Assembly: GCA_025210295.1 (NCBI GenBank)
Contig: JAOASC010000048.1
Coordinates: 286,977 to 350,976, forward strand
Direction of reading: 5' to 3'
DNA length: 64,000 bases
Origin: Flavobacteriales bacterium
GTDB lineage: Bacteria > Bacteroidota > Bacteroidia > Flavobacteriales_D > Parvicellaceae
Position numbers and translations under genes: made by a program. Below, one piece after another: positions 9,601-17,761 of this stretch (within the stretch, counting starts at the first letter, position 1; the number at the start of each line of letters is the position of its first letter). The notes below the pieces were generated by a model. It was given only the letters and a program-made list of their open reading frames with translations, was not told where the DNA came from and searched no databases.

Positions 9601-11943
9601 ATGCGATATCTTTTTCTCATCACTACATTAAGCTTAGCTTTAACTTCCTTTTCACAAACAGTAATTAAGGGAAAAATTGTTGATGAACAACAAACTCCTA
9701 TTCCCTTTTCAAATGTATTGATTCTTTCTACTCAAGACTCTTCCTTAATTCAAGGTGAGTTTATTACCGATGGAGTTTTTGAAATTAAAACAACAGTTCG
9801 CCAGTTTCTGTTAAAAATTACCAGTGTTGGTTTTGAAGATCAATTGCTTTCCATTACCCAAAGTACAGATTTAAAAACAATTCAACTTCAAGCATTAACG
9901 CTCGATGAAATAACCGTAACGGGAAAGAAATTAGCTTTTGAACAACAGGATGGGATCACCACAATCAATGTTGCCAATTCTATTTTTCAAAGTACAGGTT
10001 CTGTAAATGAAATTCTATCCAAATCTCCAGGAGTCAGCATTTCAGGAGCCAATATCTCTGTAATTGGTAGAGGTGAAGCTTTGGTCTATATTGATAATAA
10101 ACTGAGCACTACTGAGGCCTTAAACGCCATCCCTGTATCACAAATTGAATCCATAGAAATCATCAAAAACCCTGATGCTAGTTACGATGCTTCTGGGAAA
10201 GCTGTAATTTTAGTTCACCTAAAAGATTTAGGGTTAGAAGGGTTTCAAGGAAAACTCTTAAGCCATTACACCAAAGCTTTTTATCAATTGGGTTACTTCG
10301 ACTTTAGTTTAAATTGGCATCGAAATAAGTTGAGTGTTAAAACTTCTGGAAACATTAATTTTGGCGCTTCTGGCTCTATTAGAATCGATAGCTTAAATGT
10401 TCCTAATATCGCAACTCCATACCAAGCCAATGCAACTCTTAATGAAAAAGTAAGCTTGAATCATGTCAGTAATTTTCTACTGGGAGTAAAATACCAACTC
10501 GCTCCCAAACATGAACTTTCTATGGAGTATAATGGAAACCGCAGTTTCTATGAGTTAAATGTTGACACAGACATTAAACAAAACTATGAAAACCAAACCA
10601 AGACCATCGACGCGCTGAATAAAGGGACAAGCCTTTGGGCTACGGATATTATTTCGGGAAATTATCAATGGAACATCGATTCTCTTGGAAGTCGTCTGTT
10701 TCTTGGAGCAACATATAGTGCCGTTTCTAAAGACTATGCGGATAAAATTTCTGAAACGGCTTATTTAAATCAAGAGCAAACACTTTCGAATTCAAATGCA
10801 GAAAATGATAACCTCAGTTTGCTACAAATTGGTCAATTGGATTATTCCAAAGTCTTTGCTAATAACTCCAACTTAAAAATGGGACTTAAACACACGACTT
10901 CGGTTTCTTATAATGCTGTTCGTTTAAAAACACTGAGTAACGATTCTCTCGCCAATGACATTGACAACTCTTATCGCTATCAGGAGCAGGTTAATGCGGG
11001 GTACCTCAACTGGAAAAGCAATTGGAAGAAAGGCTATTATGAAATTGGAACTCGCGTAGAACATACAACTGCTATTGCGCACAAAGCACAGGAGAATTTT
11101 AATTATATTGACACGAATTATATTGGCTTTTTTCCGAATGCCAATTGGACGACTCAATTAAAAAAGTGGACGCTAACAGAAAAGTTTAATGCTAAAATTA
11201 GCAGGCCTAATTTTAGTGAGATCACCCCTTATATTTACTATTTAAATGCCTTTACTTCTGTTCATGGAAATCCAGAAATCAGACCCAGCTATATCTACAA
11301 CTTAGAACATCAGTTTTCGAATAAGAAATGGGGGACAACCATTAACCTAGGAGTAAATCATGAAAAATCTCCGAAAATCTTTATCATTTTCCAAGATGAT
11401 TCTTCCACTACAGATAATACCATCCGCGTAGAGAACCTTAAACGTTATGATCAACTTTATTTAGAGGTTGGGCAAGGAGTAGATATAAAGGGAATTACTG
11501 GATATAATATGCTCAACATTAGTTTTAATCAACTTGAAGATGACAACCTTTATTTTGGGGAAGTAGGAATTACGCCTAAGTTTTATTTCTACTCCTATAC
11601 TAAGTTTCCTATAAAAAAATGGTTCAACTTTGAATTATTAGGTAGTTATACTAGTCAATATTCTGATGGAAGAAGGAAGTTACTCCCAGCTGGTGAATTA
11701 GGTTTTGGAATTTCAAAAGCTTTTGGAAACAATAAATGGTTTGCACAACTCTTCTGCAATGATGTATTTCAGACGAGTAAAGAACGGTTTGAATTGAACT
11801 TAAGTGGGAATACCATTAATGGAACTGCTATTGATGACACCCGCTTTATTCGATTTACTATTAGTTACAATTTCGGAAAACTAAAAGCTATTCAATACGA
11901 TCACAATAATATTAATGAAACAGAATTGAATAGGGCTAATTGA
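9601..11943 (+). CDS. TonB-receptor-like outer-membrane beta-barrel protein
   Basis: Signal peptide (YLFLITTLSLALTSFSQ), a CarboxypepD_reg-like beta-sandwich (residues ~20-95: IKGKIVDEQQTPIPFSNVLI), a plug-like domain (SPGVSISGANISVIGRGEA, then IPVSQIESIEIIKNPDASYD) and a C-terminal barrel of the OMP_b-brl_3 type. At 780 residues it fits the outer-membrane beta-barrel family protein group. Members of this group are usually not classical siderophore receptors; the ligand is unknown. It is divergent from the LytTR response-regulator gene, with about 150 bp between them, and is plausibly regulated by it. The stop codon overlaps the promoter of the downstream short-ORF unit. Confidence 0.88.
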   Translation: MRYLFLITTLSLALTSFSQTVIKGKIVDEQQTPIPFSNVLILSTQDSSLIQGEFITDGVFEIKTTVRQFLLKITSVGFEDQLLSITQSTDLKTIQLQALTLDEITVTGKKLAFEQQDGITTINVANSIFQSTGSVNEILSKSPGVSISGANISVIGRGEALVYIDNKLSTTEALNAIPVSQIESIEIIKNPDASYDASGKAVILVHLKDLGLEGFQGKLLSHYTKAFYQLGYFDFSLNWHRNKLSVKTSGNINFGASGSIRIDSLNVPNIATPYQANATLNEKVSLNHVSNFLLGVKYQLAPKHELSMEYNGNRSFYELNVDTDIKQNYENQTKTIDALNKGTSLWATDIISGNYQWNIDSLGSRLFLGATYSAVSKDYADKISETAYLNQEQTLSNSNAENDNLSLLQIGQLDYSKVFANNSNLKMGLKHTTSVSYNAVRLKTLSNDSLANDIDNSYRYQEQVNAGYLNWKSNWKKGYYEIGTRVEHTTAIAHKAQENFNYIDTNYIGFFPNANWTTQLKKWTLTEKFNAKISRPNFSEITPYIYYLNAFTSVHGNPEIRPSYIYNLEHQFSNKKWGTTINLGVNHEKSPKIFIIFQDDSSTTDNTIRVENLKRYDQLYLEVGQGVDIKGITGYNMLNISFNQLEDDNLYFGEVGITPKFYFYSYTKFPIKKWFNFELLGSYTSQYSDGRRKLLPAGELGFGISKAFGNNKWFAQLFCNDVFQTSKERFELNLSGNTINGTAIDDTRFIRFTISYNFGKLKAIQYDHNNINETELNRAN

Positions 11944-11970
11944 TTTTTAAATTAAAATATTAGATATTTG
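11940..11970 (+). promoter_or_regulatory. Promoter of short-ORF unit A
   Basis: TTG at 11940-11942, then exactly 20 nt, then GATATTTG (11963-11970), close to the TAnnTTTG consensus and continuing GCAC. The same arrangement, with the same downstream GCAC, stands before unit B about 400 bp away. Confidence 0.6.
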
Positions 11971-11980
11971 CACTCAAGAA

Positions 11981-12097
11981 ATGAGCAACTTTAGACTACA
12001 TATTCTTCATCGACCGACACAACTTTGTCGTTCTTATCTATTTATTGGAGCAAAAATGGAGTCTATTCTGATGTCTAAATCACACAAAATCATTTAG
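11981..12097 (+). CDS. Short ORF A, possible leader peptide (38 aa)
   Basis: ATG lies 10 nt after the -7 box and encodes 38 residues including HRPTQLCRSYLFIG, followed 29 bp later by a strong terminator. A short inverted repeat, CGACA/TGTCG, lies within the ORF. Unit B has the same order and a related central peptide (HQHRCLFI). No gene follows on this strand, so it is not an obvious attenuator for a downstream operon. It may be a small protein, a dual-function RNA, or the remnant of a leader. No known family recognised. Confidence 0.4.
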   Translation: MSNFRLHILHRPTQLCRSYLFIGAKMESILMSKSHKII

Positions 12098-12126
12098 AAT
12101 ACAATACTAAAACAAGATAATTCATT

Positions 12127-12158
12127 AAGCGTCCAAGCAATTGGGCGCTTTTTTTTTG
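12127..12158 (+). terminator. Rho-independent terminator of unit A
   Basis: Stem AAGCGTCC / GGGCGCTT with an 8-nt loop and one G-T pair, followed by eight further T residues. Strong canonical form. Confidence 0.85.
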
Positions 12159-12342
12159 ACTTTTTAAAAAAAATTTATGCAGAAATAACGCTAATTAAAT
12201 AGAAACCTAAAAAACAAAGAAACAATTGAGAGACAGACAGTTGGAATAAATGTGCATTACCTGTGGTTACACGGGCTAGAATCCAACACCCTAAAAACAA
12301 AGCTAACAAACTGATTTTCAATTTATTAAATAGCAGTTTGAT

Positions 12343-12373
12343 TTGTGAAATTAAAAAATAGTTCTCATATTTG
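12343..12373 (+). promoter_or_regulatory. Promoter of short-ORF unit B
   Basis: TTG at 12343-12345, 20 nt, then CATATTTG (12366-12373), again followed by GCAC. Near-duplicate of the unit A promoter. Confidence 0.6.
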
Positions 12374-12394
12374 CACCGTCGAAACAATTAAGAA

Positions 12395-12529
12395 ATGAAA
12401 AACCAAATTACATATAATACAAAAGGACAAACACAACTTGATCCACTTAATACACTCCCGTGTATGCCGCATCAACACCGTTGTCTTTTTATCCCCCAAT
12501 TATTTGTAAAAGAGCAAATACGCAATTAA
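12395..12529 (+). CDS. Short ORF B, possible leader peptide (44 aa)
   Basis: ATG 21 nt after the -7 box; 44 residues containing LPCMPHQHRCLFIPQLF. The small inverted repeat CAAC-ACC-GTTG precedes a T-rich TCTTTTTATC stretch, resembling the CGACA/TGTCG repeat and TTCTTATC in unit A. It ends 28 bp before a strong terminator. The recurring Cys/Arg/His-rich core could be an amino-acid-sensing leader, but no structural gene follows in the same direction; the tRNA-Cys gene begins right after the terminator. Function unknown. Confidence 0.4.
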   Translation: MKNQITYNTKGQTQLDPLNTLPCMPHQHRCLFIPQLFVKEQIRN

Positions 12530-12557
12530 GTAATCTACTATAATTACTCAACTGACG

Positions 12558-12589
12558 AAGCATCTCTTTTACAAGGGATGCTTTTTTTT
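12558..12589 (+). terminator. Rho-independent terminator of unit B
   Basis: 11-bp stem AAGCATCTCTT / AAGGGATGCTT (one G-T pair), 4-nt loop, followed by a run of eight T. Separates unit B from the tRNA array. Confidence 0.88.
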
Positions 12590-12606
12590 GATCCAAACTT
12601 TAATAT

Positions 12607-12679
12607 GACAAGGTGGCTGAATGGTTAAGGCATCGGTCTGCAAAACCTGTTTTTATGAGTTCGACTCTCATTCTTGTCT
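12607..12679 (+). tRNA. tRNA-Cys (GCA)
   Basis: Acceptor GACAAGG pairs with TCTTGTC (one G-T), T arm ATGAG-TTCGACT-CTCAT, anticodon loop CTGCAAA giving GCA, and an encoded CCA at 12680-12682. The anticodon stem has one mismatch (TCGGT opposite ACCTG). It still looks functional and is the first gene of the array. Confidence 0.82.
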
Positions 12680-12682
12680 CCA

Positions 12683-12854
12683 ATAAATGGTGTCTTTAGT
12701 TTATGTGGTAATACTAATTGTATTTTAAAATTCGGTGATAGAAATTAGAGTTTTTCTGGCCTATTTGATGAAGAAAACAGTCCAATAGCCATAGTTATTA
12801 GATCTTTTTTATGAAGAAAAAGAGGCTAGAAAGAAATGATTTATTAGGCTTATT
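12683..12854. other. Intergenic stretch within the tRNA array
   Basis: No ORF of note and no complete tRNA. AT-rich sequence between tRNA-Cys and the decayed His-like copy; it may contain further worn-down tRNA sequence that I cannot fold. Confidence 0.4.
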
Positions 12855-12926
12855 TTGAAAGACTATTAGTATAGATACTTCCCTGTGGAAGAAGAGAACA
12901 GGGTTCGAGCCCCGAAGAGCACCCCA
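12855..12926 (+). pseudogene. Degenerate tRNA, His-like (GTG)
   Basis: The 3' part carries the T-loop GGGTTCGAGCCCC and ends in CACC-CCA; upstream, CTTCC-CTGTGGA-AGAAG forms four of five pairs of an anticodon stem around GTG (12885-12887). The acceptor 5' strand does not pair with the 3' strand, and the T stem keeps only three pairs. It ends one base before the tRNA-Arg gene. I read it as a decayed tRNA-His copy; the left boundary is approximate. Confidence 0.4.
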
Positions 12927-12927
12927 T

Positions 12928-12999
12928 AAGTGTATAGTTTAACGGATAAAACACTGAGCTACGGACTCAGAGCTGTAGGTTCGACTCCTACTACACTTA
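12928..12999 (+). tRNA. tRNA-Arg (ACG)
   Basis: Acceptor AAGTGTA/TACACTT, anticodon stem CTGAG-CTACGGA-CTCAG giving ACG, T arm GTAGG-TTCGACT-CCTAC, discriminator A and encoded CCA (13000-13002). All stems are intact. Confidence 0.92.
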
Positions 13000-13065
13000 C
13001 CATGGTATTATTGTCTTGGTGGAACCAACTGTCTCTTGGTAAAATCGAGATCGTAATACTAAATT

Positions 13066-13138
13066 CTGGAAATAGAACAACTGGTAGTTTACCCGCATTG
13101 GAAGCGGGAGGTTGCAGGTTCGAATCCTGCTTTCCAGA
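13066..13138 (+). tRNA. tRNA-Pro (TGG)
   Basis: Acceptor CTGGAAA/TTTCCAG, anticodon stem CCCGC-ATTGGAA-GCGGG giving TGG, T arm GCAGG-TTCGAAT-CCTGC, discriminator A. No CCA is encoded. The recombinase ORF of the opposite strand reads into this gene and ends inside it. Confidence 0.9.
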
Positions 13139-14780
13139 CAATTGCCCAATGGTGTAATGGCAGCACGCAAGAGTTTGAGTCTTGAATTATAGGTTCGAGT
13201 CCTATTTGGGCAACAAAAGAGGGGATTTTAGTTTTTTTAACTGAAATCCCTTTTTTATTTTCCTCTAAACCCCTTGATATACTTGCGATTAACGAAAAAA
13301 ACGAATTTATTCTAGTGGTTCGAGATTGGTCTAATTCTCGGTTATAGTAAATTCCCTCTGGAAACAGTAAATTTTGAAAAACCTTTTTTCCATCATAATT
13401 TGAACTTTCCCACAATAACAAGGGATTAGAGCATATTTTTAATGCGAAATTGAGCGTTTTTTTAAGGTTCGAGAAATTTATAGAGCTTTTATTCATCTCT
13501 CCTTCAATTTCGGCTCTTTCTTGTTCAAATTTGGTAGTAAATTTTTTGTGCATTTCTTTATTTATTTCGCCAAGTGCAAACCTTTCCTCAATTTTTTCAA
13601 TCTTTTTATTTAGCTCTGTTAAGTTCGATTTCATATTCTTTTTCTCTTGAATATTATTTTCAAAGAAATTGTAAAACTGTTCTTCTATTTGAATTTTTAC
13701 TATTTCCATTTCCTCTGGTGCGATTTTAAAAAGATTGACTGCTTGTTTAAACATTTCATGCATTGCTTTAGCACTTCTATTTACTTTGCATCCCTTTGTA
13801 CTACATTTATAATAATACAGTCCTTTTTTCTTTACTAAATATCCTGTTAGAGATTCTTTACATTTATCACACTTTGTAAATACTTTTAAGGGCAATTCTT
13901 CATTATCACTTTTAAATGTATAGCTGTGTATTCTTCTTTCTTTACGGACTTGGTTTGCCATTAAGAAAAGTTCTTTGGTAACCATAGCCTCATGATGACC
14001 CTCTACAACTTCTCCAGGCATCATTTTATTGGTAATTAATCCGCAGTAAAAAGGATTACGAAATAGTTCGTTTAATCGCTTATCTGGAAAATCTACCCCC
14101 ATCTTTTTAAGTCTTCTTGATATTTCAATATTAGACATCTGCTTGTATGCTTTCCATTCAAAAGCTTTTCGTAGTTTATTACCCTCCTCATTTACTACAA
14201 TTTGTCTTTCGCTTGCACGCCCTTTATTTAAGTCACTATATCCTCTAGGCAAACTCCAAACCCAATACCCCTTTCTGAGCATTTCTTTCATTCCTGTAAC
14301 CACCTTATCCCTTCTAAGCTCATTATCCATTTGCCCAAAAAGAAATAATATTTTTTGTTGGAAAGAACCTGCTGGTGTTGTAGGATCTAATTCTTGTGTA
14401 ACGGCTAAAGTAACAACTCCATATTTTTTAAGTAATTCATCTGCTATTTGAGCACCATTCATTCCAGACCTTGAAAATCTTTCATAAGAATATACAATAA
14501 CGTAACTCACGTTTTTTGTTCTCTTTACAAAAGTTAACATTTTATTAAACTCCTTTCGGTCATCTGTTTTTGCTGATTCGTGTGTTCCTCCAAAGTAACC
14601 AATCACGTTTAGCCCTTTCTTTTCGGCATAATTCTCACAATATCTTTTTTGAGAAGCTAAACTTGTATTGTCTTCCTGATCAACAGAAGAAACTCTTGTA
14701 TAAATCACTGCATTAGTCCCTATGCTTAATTGTTCCTTTTTTTGAGGAGCAAACTGTTTAAATAATGATAAATCGCTCAT
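13089..14780 (-). CDS. Large serine recombinase (integrase of the element)
   Basis: Site-specific recombinase of the large serine family. The resolvase domain begins near residue 24 with YTRVSSVDQ (nucleophile Ser) and includes YERFSRSGMN; the Recombinase domain follows (NPFYCGLITNKMMPGE), then a zinc ribbon (CDKCKESL...CSTKGCK) and a coiled coil near residues 360-430. Length and order fit phage and ICE integrases. The ORF runs leftward through a terminator and antisense to tRNA-Gln and tRNA-Pro before stopping; the last ~45 residues are therefore a by-product of tRNA sequence, and the original C-terminus was probably near ...RGLEENKKG. It has its own transcription unit, separated from the cargo genes by a terminator. 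Confidence 0.93.
   Translation of the reverse strand: MSDLSLFKQFAPQKKEQLSIGTNAVIYTRVSSVDQEDNTSLASQKRYCENYAEKKGLNVIGYFGGTHESAKTDDRKEFNKMLTFVKRTKNVSYVIVYSYERFSRSGMNGAQIADELLKKYGVVTLAVTQELDPTTPAGSFQQKILFLFGQMDNELRRDKVVTGMKEMLRKGYWVWSLPRGYSDLNKGRASERQIVVNEEGNKLRKAFEWKAYKQMSNIEISRRLKKMGVDFPDKRLNELFRNPFYCGLITNKMMPGEVVEGHHEAMVTKELFLMANQVRKERRIHSYTFKSDNEELPLKVFTKCDKCKESLTGYLVKKKGLYYYKCSTKGCKVNRSAKAMHEMFKQAVNLFKIAPEEMEIVKIQIEEQFYNFFENNIQEKKNMKSNLTELNKKIEKIEERFALGEINKEMHKKFTTKFEQERAEIEGEMNKSSINFSNLKKTLNFALKICSNPLLLWESSNYDGKKVFQNLLFPEGIYYNRELDQSRTTRINSFFSLIASISRGLEENKKGISVKKTKIPSFVAQIGLEPIIQDSNSCVLPLHHWAIVWKAGFEPATSRFQCG
13143..13213 (+). tRNA. tRNA-Gln (TTG), likely integration target of the element
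   Basis: Acceptor TGCCCAA/TTGGGCA, anticodon stem CAAGA-GTTTGAG-TCTTG giving TTG, T arm ATAGG-TTCGAGT-CCTAT, discriminator A. It lies four bases after tRNA-Pro and directly next to the recombinase coding region, which makes the array the probable attachment locus. I could not find a second copy of its 3' end in the window. Confidence 0.9.
13221..13256. terminator. Bidirectional terminator between tRNA-Gln and recombinase
   Basis: GGGATTT-t-AGTT pairs with AACT-g-AAATCCC across a T-rich loop, followed by T6 on the plus strand. It can end both the tRNA transcript and the recombinase mRNA, although the recombinase ORF stays formally open through it. Confidence 0.75.
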
Positions 14781-14801
14781 GATATATGGTATTTGATACT
14801 A

Positions 14802-14836
14802 AAAAGGCTTGAACTAGCAATTAATTCAAGCCTTTT
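14802..14836. terminator. Bidirectional terminator ending the cargo operon
   Basis: Perfect 12-bp stem AAAAGGCTTGAA / TTCAAGCCTTTT. It lies after the last cargo gene and before the recombinase start, both leftward, so it insulates integrase expression from the long operon. Confidence 0.8.
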
Positions 14837-14855
14837 AATCTATTTAATTATTTTG

Positions 14856-15059
14856 TTAACTCGGTATATTGCTGTTATTTACAGCAATATAAGCCTGAAG
14901 AATTAGAATGGCGAAAATTTCAGCATTCTTTACTAACAGATCATAGCCTTCTTGAGTTAAATCCTTGTATTTTGGAATTAATCTCATTTGAGCTAAAGTC
15001 ATTCTTTTCTTTACTCTTTCGGTTGCTTTTTGTATGCTATCTTTAGTTGGCTTTTTCAC
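14856..15059 (-). CDS. Small hypothetical protein coupled to patatin gene (67 aa)
   Basis: Starts with GTG whose last bases form the TGA stop of the patatin gene (GTGA overlap), a classic sign of translational coupling. Basic N-terminus (KKPTKDSIQKATERVKKR) and a moderately hydrophobic helix near residues 45-60 (AEIFAILILQAYIAV). No family recognised. The tight coupling suggests a partner or inhibitor of the phospholipase, or a holin-like helper; this is inference. Confidence 0.6.
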   Translation of the reverse strand: MKKPTKDSIQKATERVKKRMTLAQMRLIPKYKDLTQEGYDLLVKNAEIFAILILQAYIAVNNSNIPS

Positions 15060-16222
15060 TGTTGATAATTTTCAAAGGCTTCTTTAGCCATTGCTCTACC
15101 GTGTAGAATGCGGTAACTGATTAAGTCCTCATTCGCAACCAAGGCACTTCCTAAATCAATGTCTTTATGAGGATTAATAACAACTGCATCAAAAGCTTTG
15201 AGTTCTTTAGCATACTTGTTTTTAAGAATTACATTATCACAAACTTGTTTTGTTTGCTTTACCAATTCATTGATTTTCATAAAATGATTGACATCATTAT
15301 TAAAAATCTCTGTTAGGGCAATATCATAAACCGAACGAGAAGTAATTGCACCTATGGACTTTTTTCCAAAATCTTCTTGCTTTACAGTTCCACTATTGCA
15401 ATTAATGACAATGATTTTGTATTCAGCATCTTCTTCATTGATAAGCTTGATAATATCTCCTAAAGGAGAAACGTTTCTTACTCCACCATCAACATTATTT
15501 GTACTGCATACAATTCCTGATGGAGTTCTAAAATTAATTTTAGGAACAGGCTTCCATACTACAGGAATAGCTGTTGAGGCTAAAATCCCATTAATAAAAT
15601 CTTCATTGGTTAAAAAACTATCAGAATGAACACTATGGTATTTACCTGTATCTAACGAAACAAAGCCACAATAGTATTTAGTTCCTTTCATTTCTCTTTG
15701 AGAAATATACTTTTCTAACTTTCTTTTTAGTGGCGTATTGTCTGCTACTGATTTTAAGTTGGAGTAATTAACCTTAATTCCTTTCTCCACTTTAGATAAA
15801 AGCTTATCCAAGATTTGTTTTCTTTTTTTCTTTGAAAACACTAAGCCAAGCTTCTTTAAGAATCCAAATTGTAAATCAATCTCTGGAATTAATCTTTTGG
15901 AAATACTTTTTAAATCAACTTTCAGTTTAATTTCTGATGAAGTTGAACTTGTATCAATAATATCAGAAGTATAAATTTCGGTTACCCCATTCTTTCCAAT
16001 TTTATTAATCCATAAATCGTTTAACAAATCGAGTTTGTTCATGGCAATTAATGCACCATTGAGTGCTCCTGCACTAACTCCTGCAATTAAATCGAATTTC
16101 ATTGGAGAAGTTAAGCCTGTTATTTTATTCCAGTTCTCTTGGATATAGTTTAAAGCTCCCACTTGGAATGCTCCGTTAAAACCTCCGCCAGAGAGAACTA
16201 ATGCTATTTTTTTCTTTTTCAT
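15056..16222 (-). CDS. Patatin-like phospholipase
   Basis: Hydrolyses acyl ester bonds of phospholipids through a Ser-Asp dyad. The glycine-rich oxyanion loop GGGFNGAFQVG is at residues ~12-22, the nucleophile elbow GVSAG at ~48-52, and the catalytic Asp in the DG motif NVDGGVRN near residue 238. No signal peptide, so it starts in the cytoplasm. 388 residues. In a mobile element this could serve lysis, membrane penetration by a virion, or defence. The intergenic leader (ATGATTAGTAAATA on the plus strand) is repeated before the sigma-like gene at 31977. Confidence 0.9.
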   Translation of the reverse strand: MKKKKIALVLSGGGFNGAFQVGALNYIQENWNKITGLTSPMKFDLIAGVSAGALNGALIAMNKLDLLNDLWINKIGKNGVTEIYTSDIIDTSSTSSEIKLKVDLKSISKRLIPEIDLQFGFLKKLGLVFSKKKRKQILDKLLSKVEKGIKVNYSNLKSVADNTPLKRKLEKYISQREMKGTKYYCGFVSLDTGKYHSVHSDSFLTNEDFINGILASTAIPVVWKPVPKINFRTPSGIVCSTNNVDGGVRNVSPLGDIIKLINEEDAEYKIIVINCNSGTVKQEDFGKKSIGAITSRSVYDIALTEIFNNDVNHFMKINELVKQTKQVCDNVILKNKYAKELKAFDAVVINPHKDIDLGSALVANEDLISYRILHGRAMAKEAFENYQQ

Positions 16223-16257
16223 TTTACAAGAATTTTAATGATTAGTAAATAGGCTTA

Positions 16258-17733
16258 TCAACTAAATATGTTGATTTCGCCACCTTGATTGAATCTTCCG
16301 AATTGAGTGGCTACACCTTTTTTGGGTACTTCAATCACTACATCTACATCATGCTGAAATTCATTGCCCCCTCTGAAATTTCCCATTTTGGTTGTTTGGA
16401 AAATATATACAAATGATGTTTCAGGATAATTGTGTTTTAGCTCTTCTAAATCTTCTGGAGATAACCCCAACTTATTTACACTATCTAAAAACACAAAATC
16501 GTATTTAGATAAGTCAGTTGGAAGATAGTCACTCACATAAAGATCAGGGTGAGCTACATTTTTTTCTTTTAGTTTTTTCTGTAACGTATCGTCAATCCCC
16601 TCTTCACGAGCTACATATAAAACTGTCCCATGGTTTCTCGCCAAGTACCCTGCAAAATCTACCGCTAAATATGATTTCCCCATTTTGGGTTTCCCAAAAA
16701 TCATTGCGGTAAATCCACTTGACGGATCACCAATGAGATTGAGCCATTTACCTTGAAAACCAAGCTTGTTAAAACTTAGGTTTACAATATCGGTACTGCT
16801 CATTATGGTATTCTTTGGAACTGATTGAACTCCATTAATTTCCTCACACGCACACTCAGAGAGGATACCCTGTAATCCATTCAATTCTTTAGATGATACC
16901 AACAACTCTCCATGCTCTACATTTTTCTTTACAAATGATTTGAGCGTAGAAAGTATATTTTCTATTTCATTCCAGTATTTGTCTTTCTTTGTTAGTTTTC
17001 CATTATTAACTGCATTAGCAATTCGGTTATATAATCTCTTTGCTTTAATGTTTTCAATCGTTTTTCCTTGAAGATTGATATAGCTTTTGATAAACTTTAC
17101 AGAATGTAATTCAGCCTGTTTTCCTACCAAGGTTAAATATCTAGCTCTTTTCTGTTCACTAATTTCAACTTGAATACTTCTACCGCCTGCTAGTTTACTA
17201 TGCAGATTGATTAAAGCATCTTGAATTTCTGCTATTTCTTTTGAAAATGGAGATGTTTTGCGAATACGTTTTTCCATGATAGCTTTTTGTAAAGCATTAA
17301 TGAATAATCGTATTTGATTTTGTGTTTTAACTTTATCGTGCATCAACACAAAGCGTTTTATCATTTTTAATTCATCACTAATTCGCTCCACCTTATCTGC
17401 TTTTCTGTAAGCTAATTCTTTTGAACTAGGGGCTTTCTTAACTACTCTTTTTGTAATTGATTTTGATGTTTTTCTTTTTGATACTTTAGGTTGGGGGCTC
17501 CTCGTTTTGGTTTCCTTTTTACGTGTTGAAGAATGATCTGCAATAAAACTATTTAACTTATCAATGTATAAATCAACAACTGTTTTTATATCATCATCTT
17601 CTTCATATAATGACCAATCGCTTCCATTAGTAGTAGCTTCATCTACAAACTCCCAACTTTTTTGCAAAGTGTCTGGAAGTGTGTTTTTATCTAATTTATT
17701 TATCTCGCTATAATAGTTTCTAATCGTAATCAT
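16258..17733 (-). CDS. RecA-like P-loop ATPase
   Basis: The C-terminal 170 residues hold a Walker A motif (GKPKMGKS near residue 350), a Walker B-like strand (KYDFVFLDSVNKL) and an end ...GRFNQGGEINIFS that recalls RadA/DnaB-type ATPases. The N-terminal ~330 residues are helical, basic and unassigned (a stretch rich in Lys, Arg and Ser at residues 65-95 may bind DNA). A replication or DNA-handling role is most likely. It is not a terminase large subunit or an obvious FtsK/HerA packaging ATPase, although a diverged packaging function cannot be excluded. In operon with the giant helicase upstream. Confidence 0.7.
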   Translation of the reverse strand: MITIRNYYSEINKLDKNTLPDTLQKSWEFVDEATTNGSDWSLYEEDDDIKTVVDLYIDKLNSFIADHSSTRKKETKTRSPQPKVSKRKTSKSITKRVVKKAPSSKELAYRKADKVERISDELKMIKRFVLMHDKVKTQNQIRLFINALQKAIMEKRIRKTSPFSKEIAEIQDALINLHSKLAGGRSIQVEISEQKRARYLTLVGKQAELHSVKFIKSYINLQGKTIENIKAKRLYNRIANAVNNGKLTKKDKYWNEIENILSTLKSFVKKNVEHGELLVSSKELNGLQGILSECACEEINGVQSVPKNTIMSSTDIVNLSFNKLGFQGKWLNLIGDPSSGFTAMIFGKPKMGKSYLAVDFAGYLARNHGTVLYVAREEGIDDTLQKKLKEKNVAHPDLYVSDYLPTDLSKYDFVFLDSVNKLGLSPEDLEELKHNYPETSFVYIFQTTKMGNFRGGNEFQHDVDVVIEVPKKGVATQFGRFNQGGEINIFS

Positions 17734-17761
17734 AATTCAAATTTTTAAGGGTAAATAGCTT

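Noticed and set aside
12175..12387. 70-codon minus-strand hydrophobic ORF
   Set aside because: No ATG start (only TTG), no neighbour support, and its 5' end overlaps the promoter of short-ORF unit B. Kept as a weak possibility only.
12959..13141. 60-codon minus-strand ORF ending in VGVEPTALSP
   Set aside because: Antisense to tRNAs; this peptide type is a known translation artefact of tRNA genes.
12930..13157. 75-codon plus-strand ORF over the tRNA array
   Set aside because: It is made of tRNA-Arg and tRNA-Pro sequence read as codons.
16258..17733. Terminase large subunit or HerA/FtsK packaging ATPase
   Set aside because: Only a RecA-like P-loop with GKPKMGKS is visible; motifs of a terminase nuclease or of HerA are not seen.
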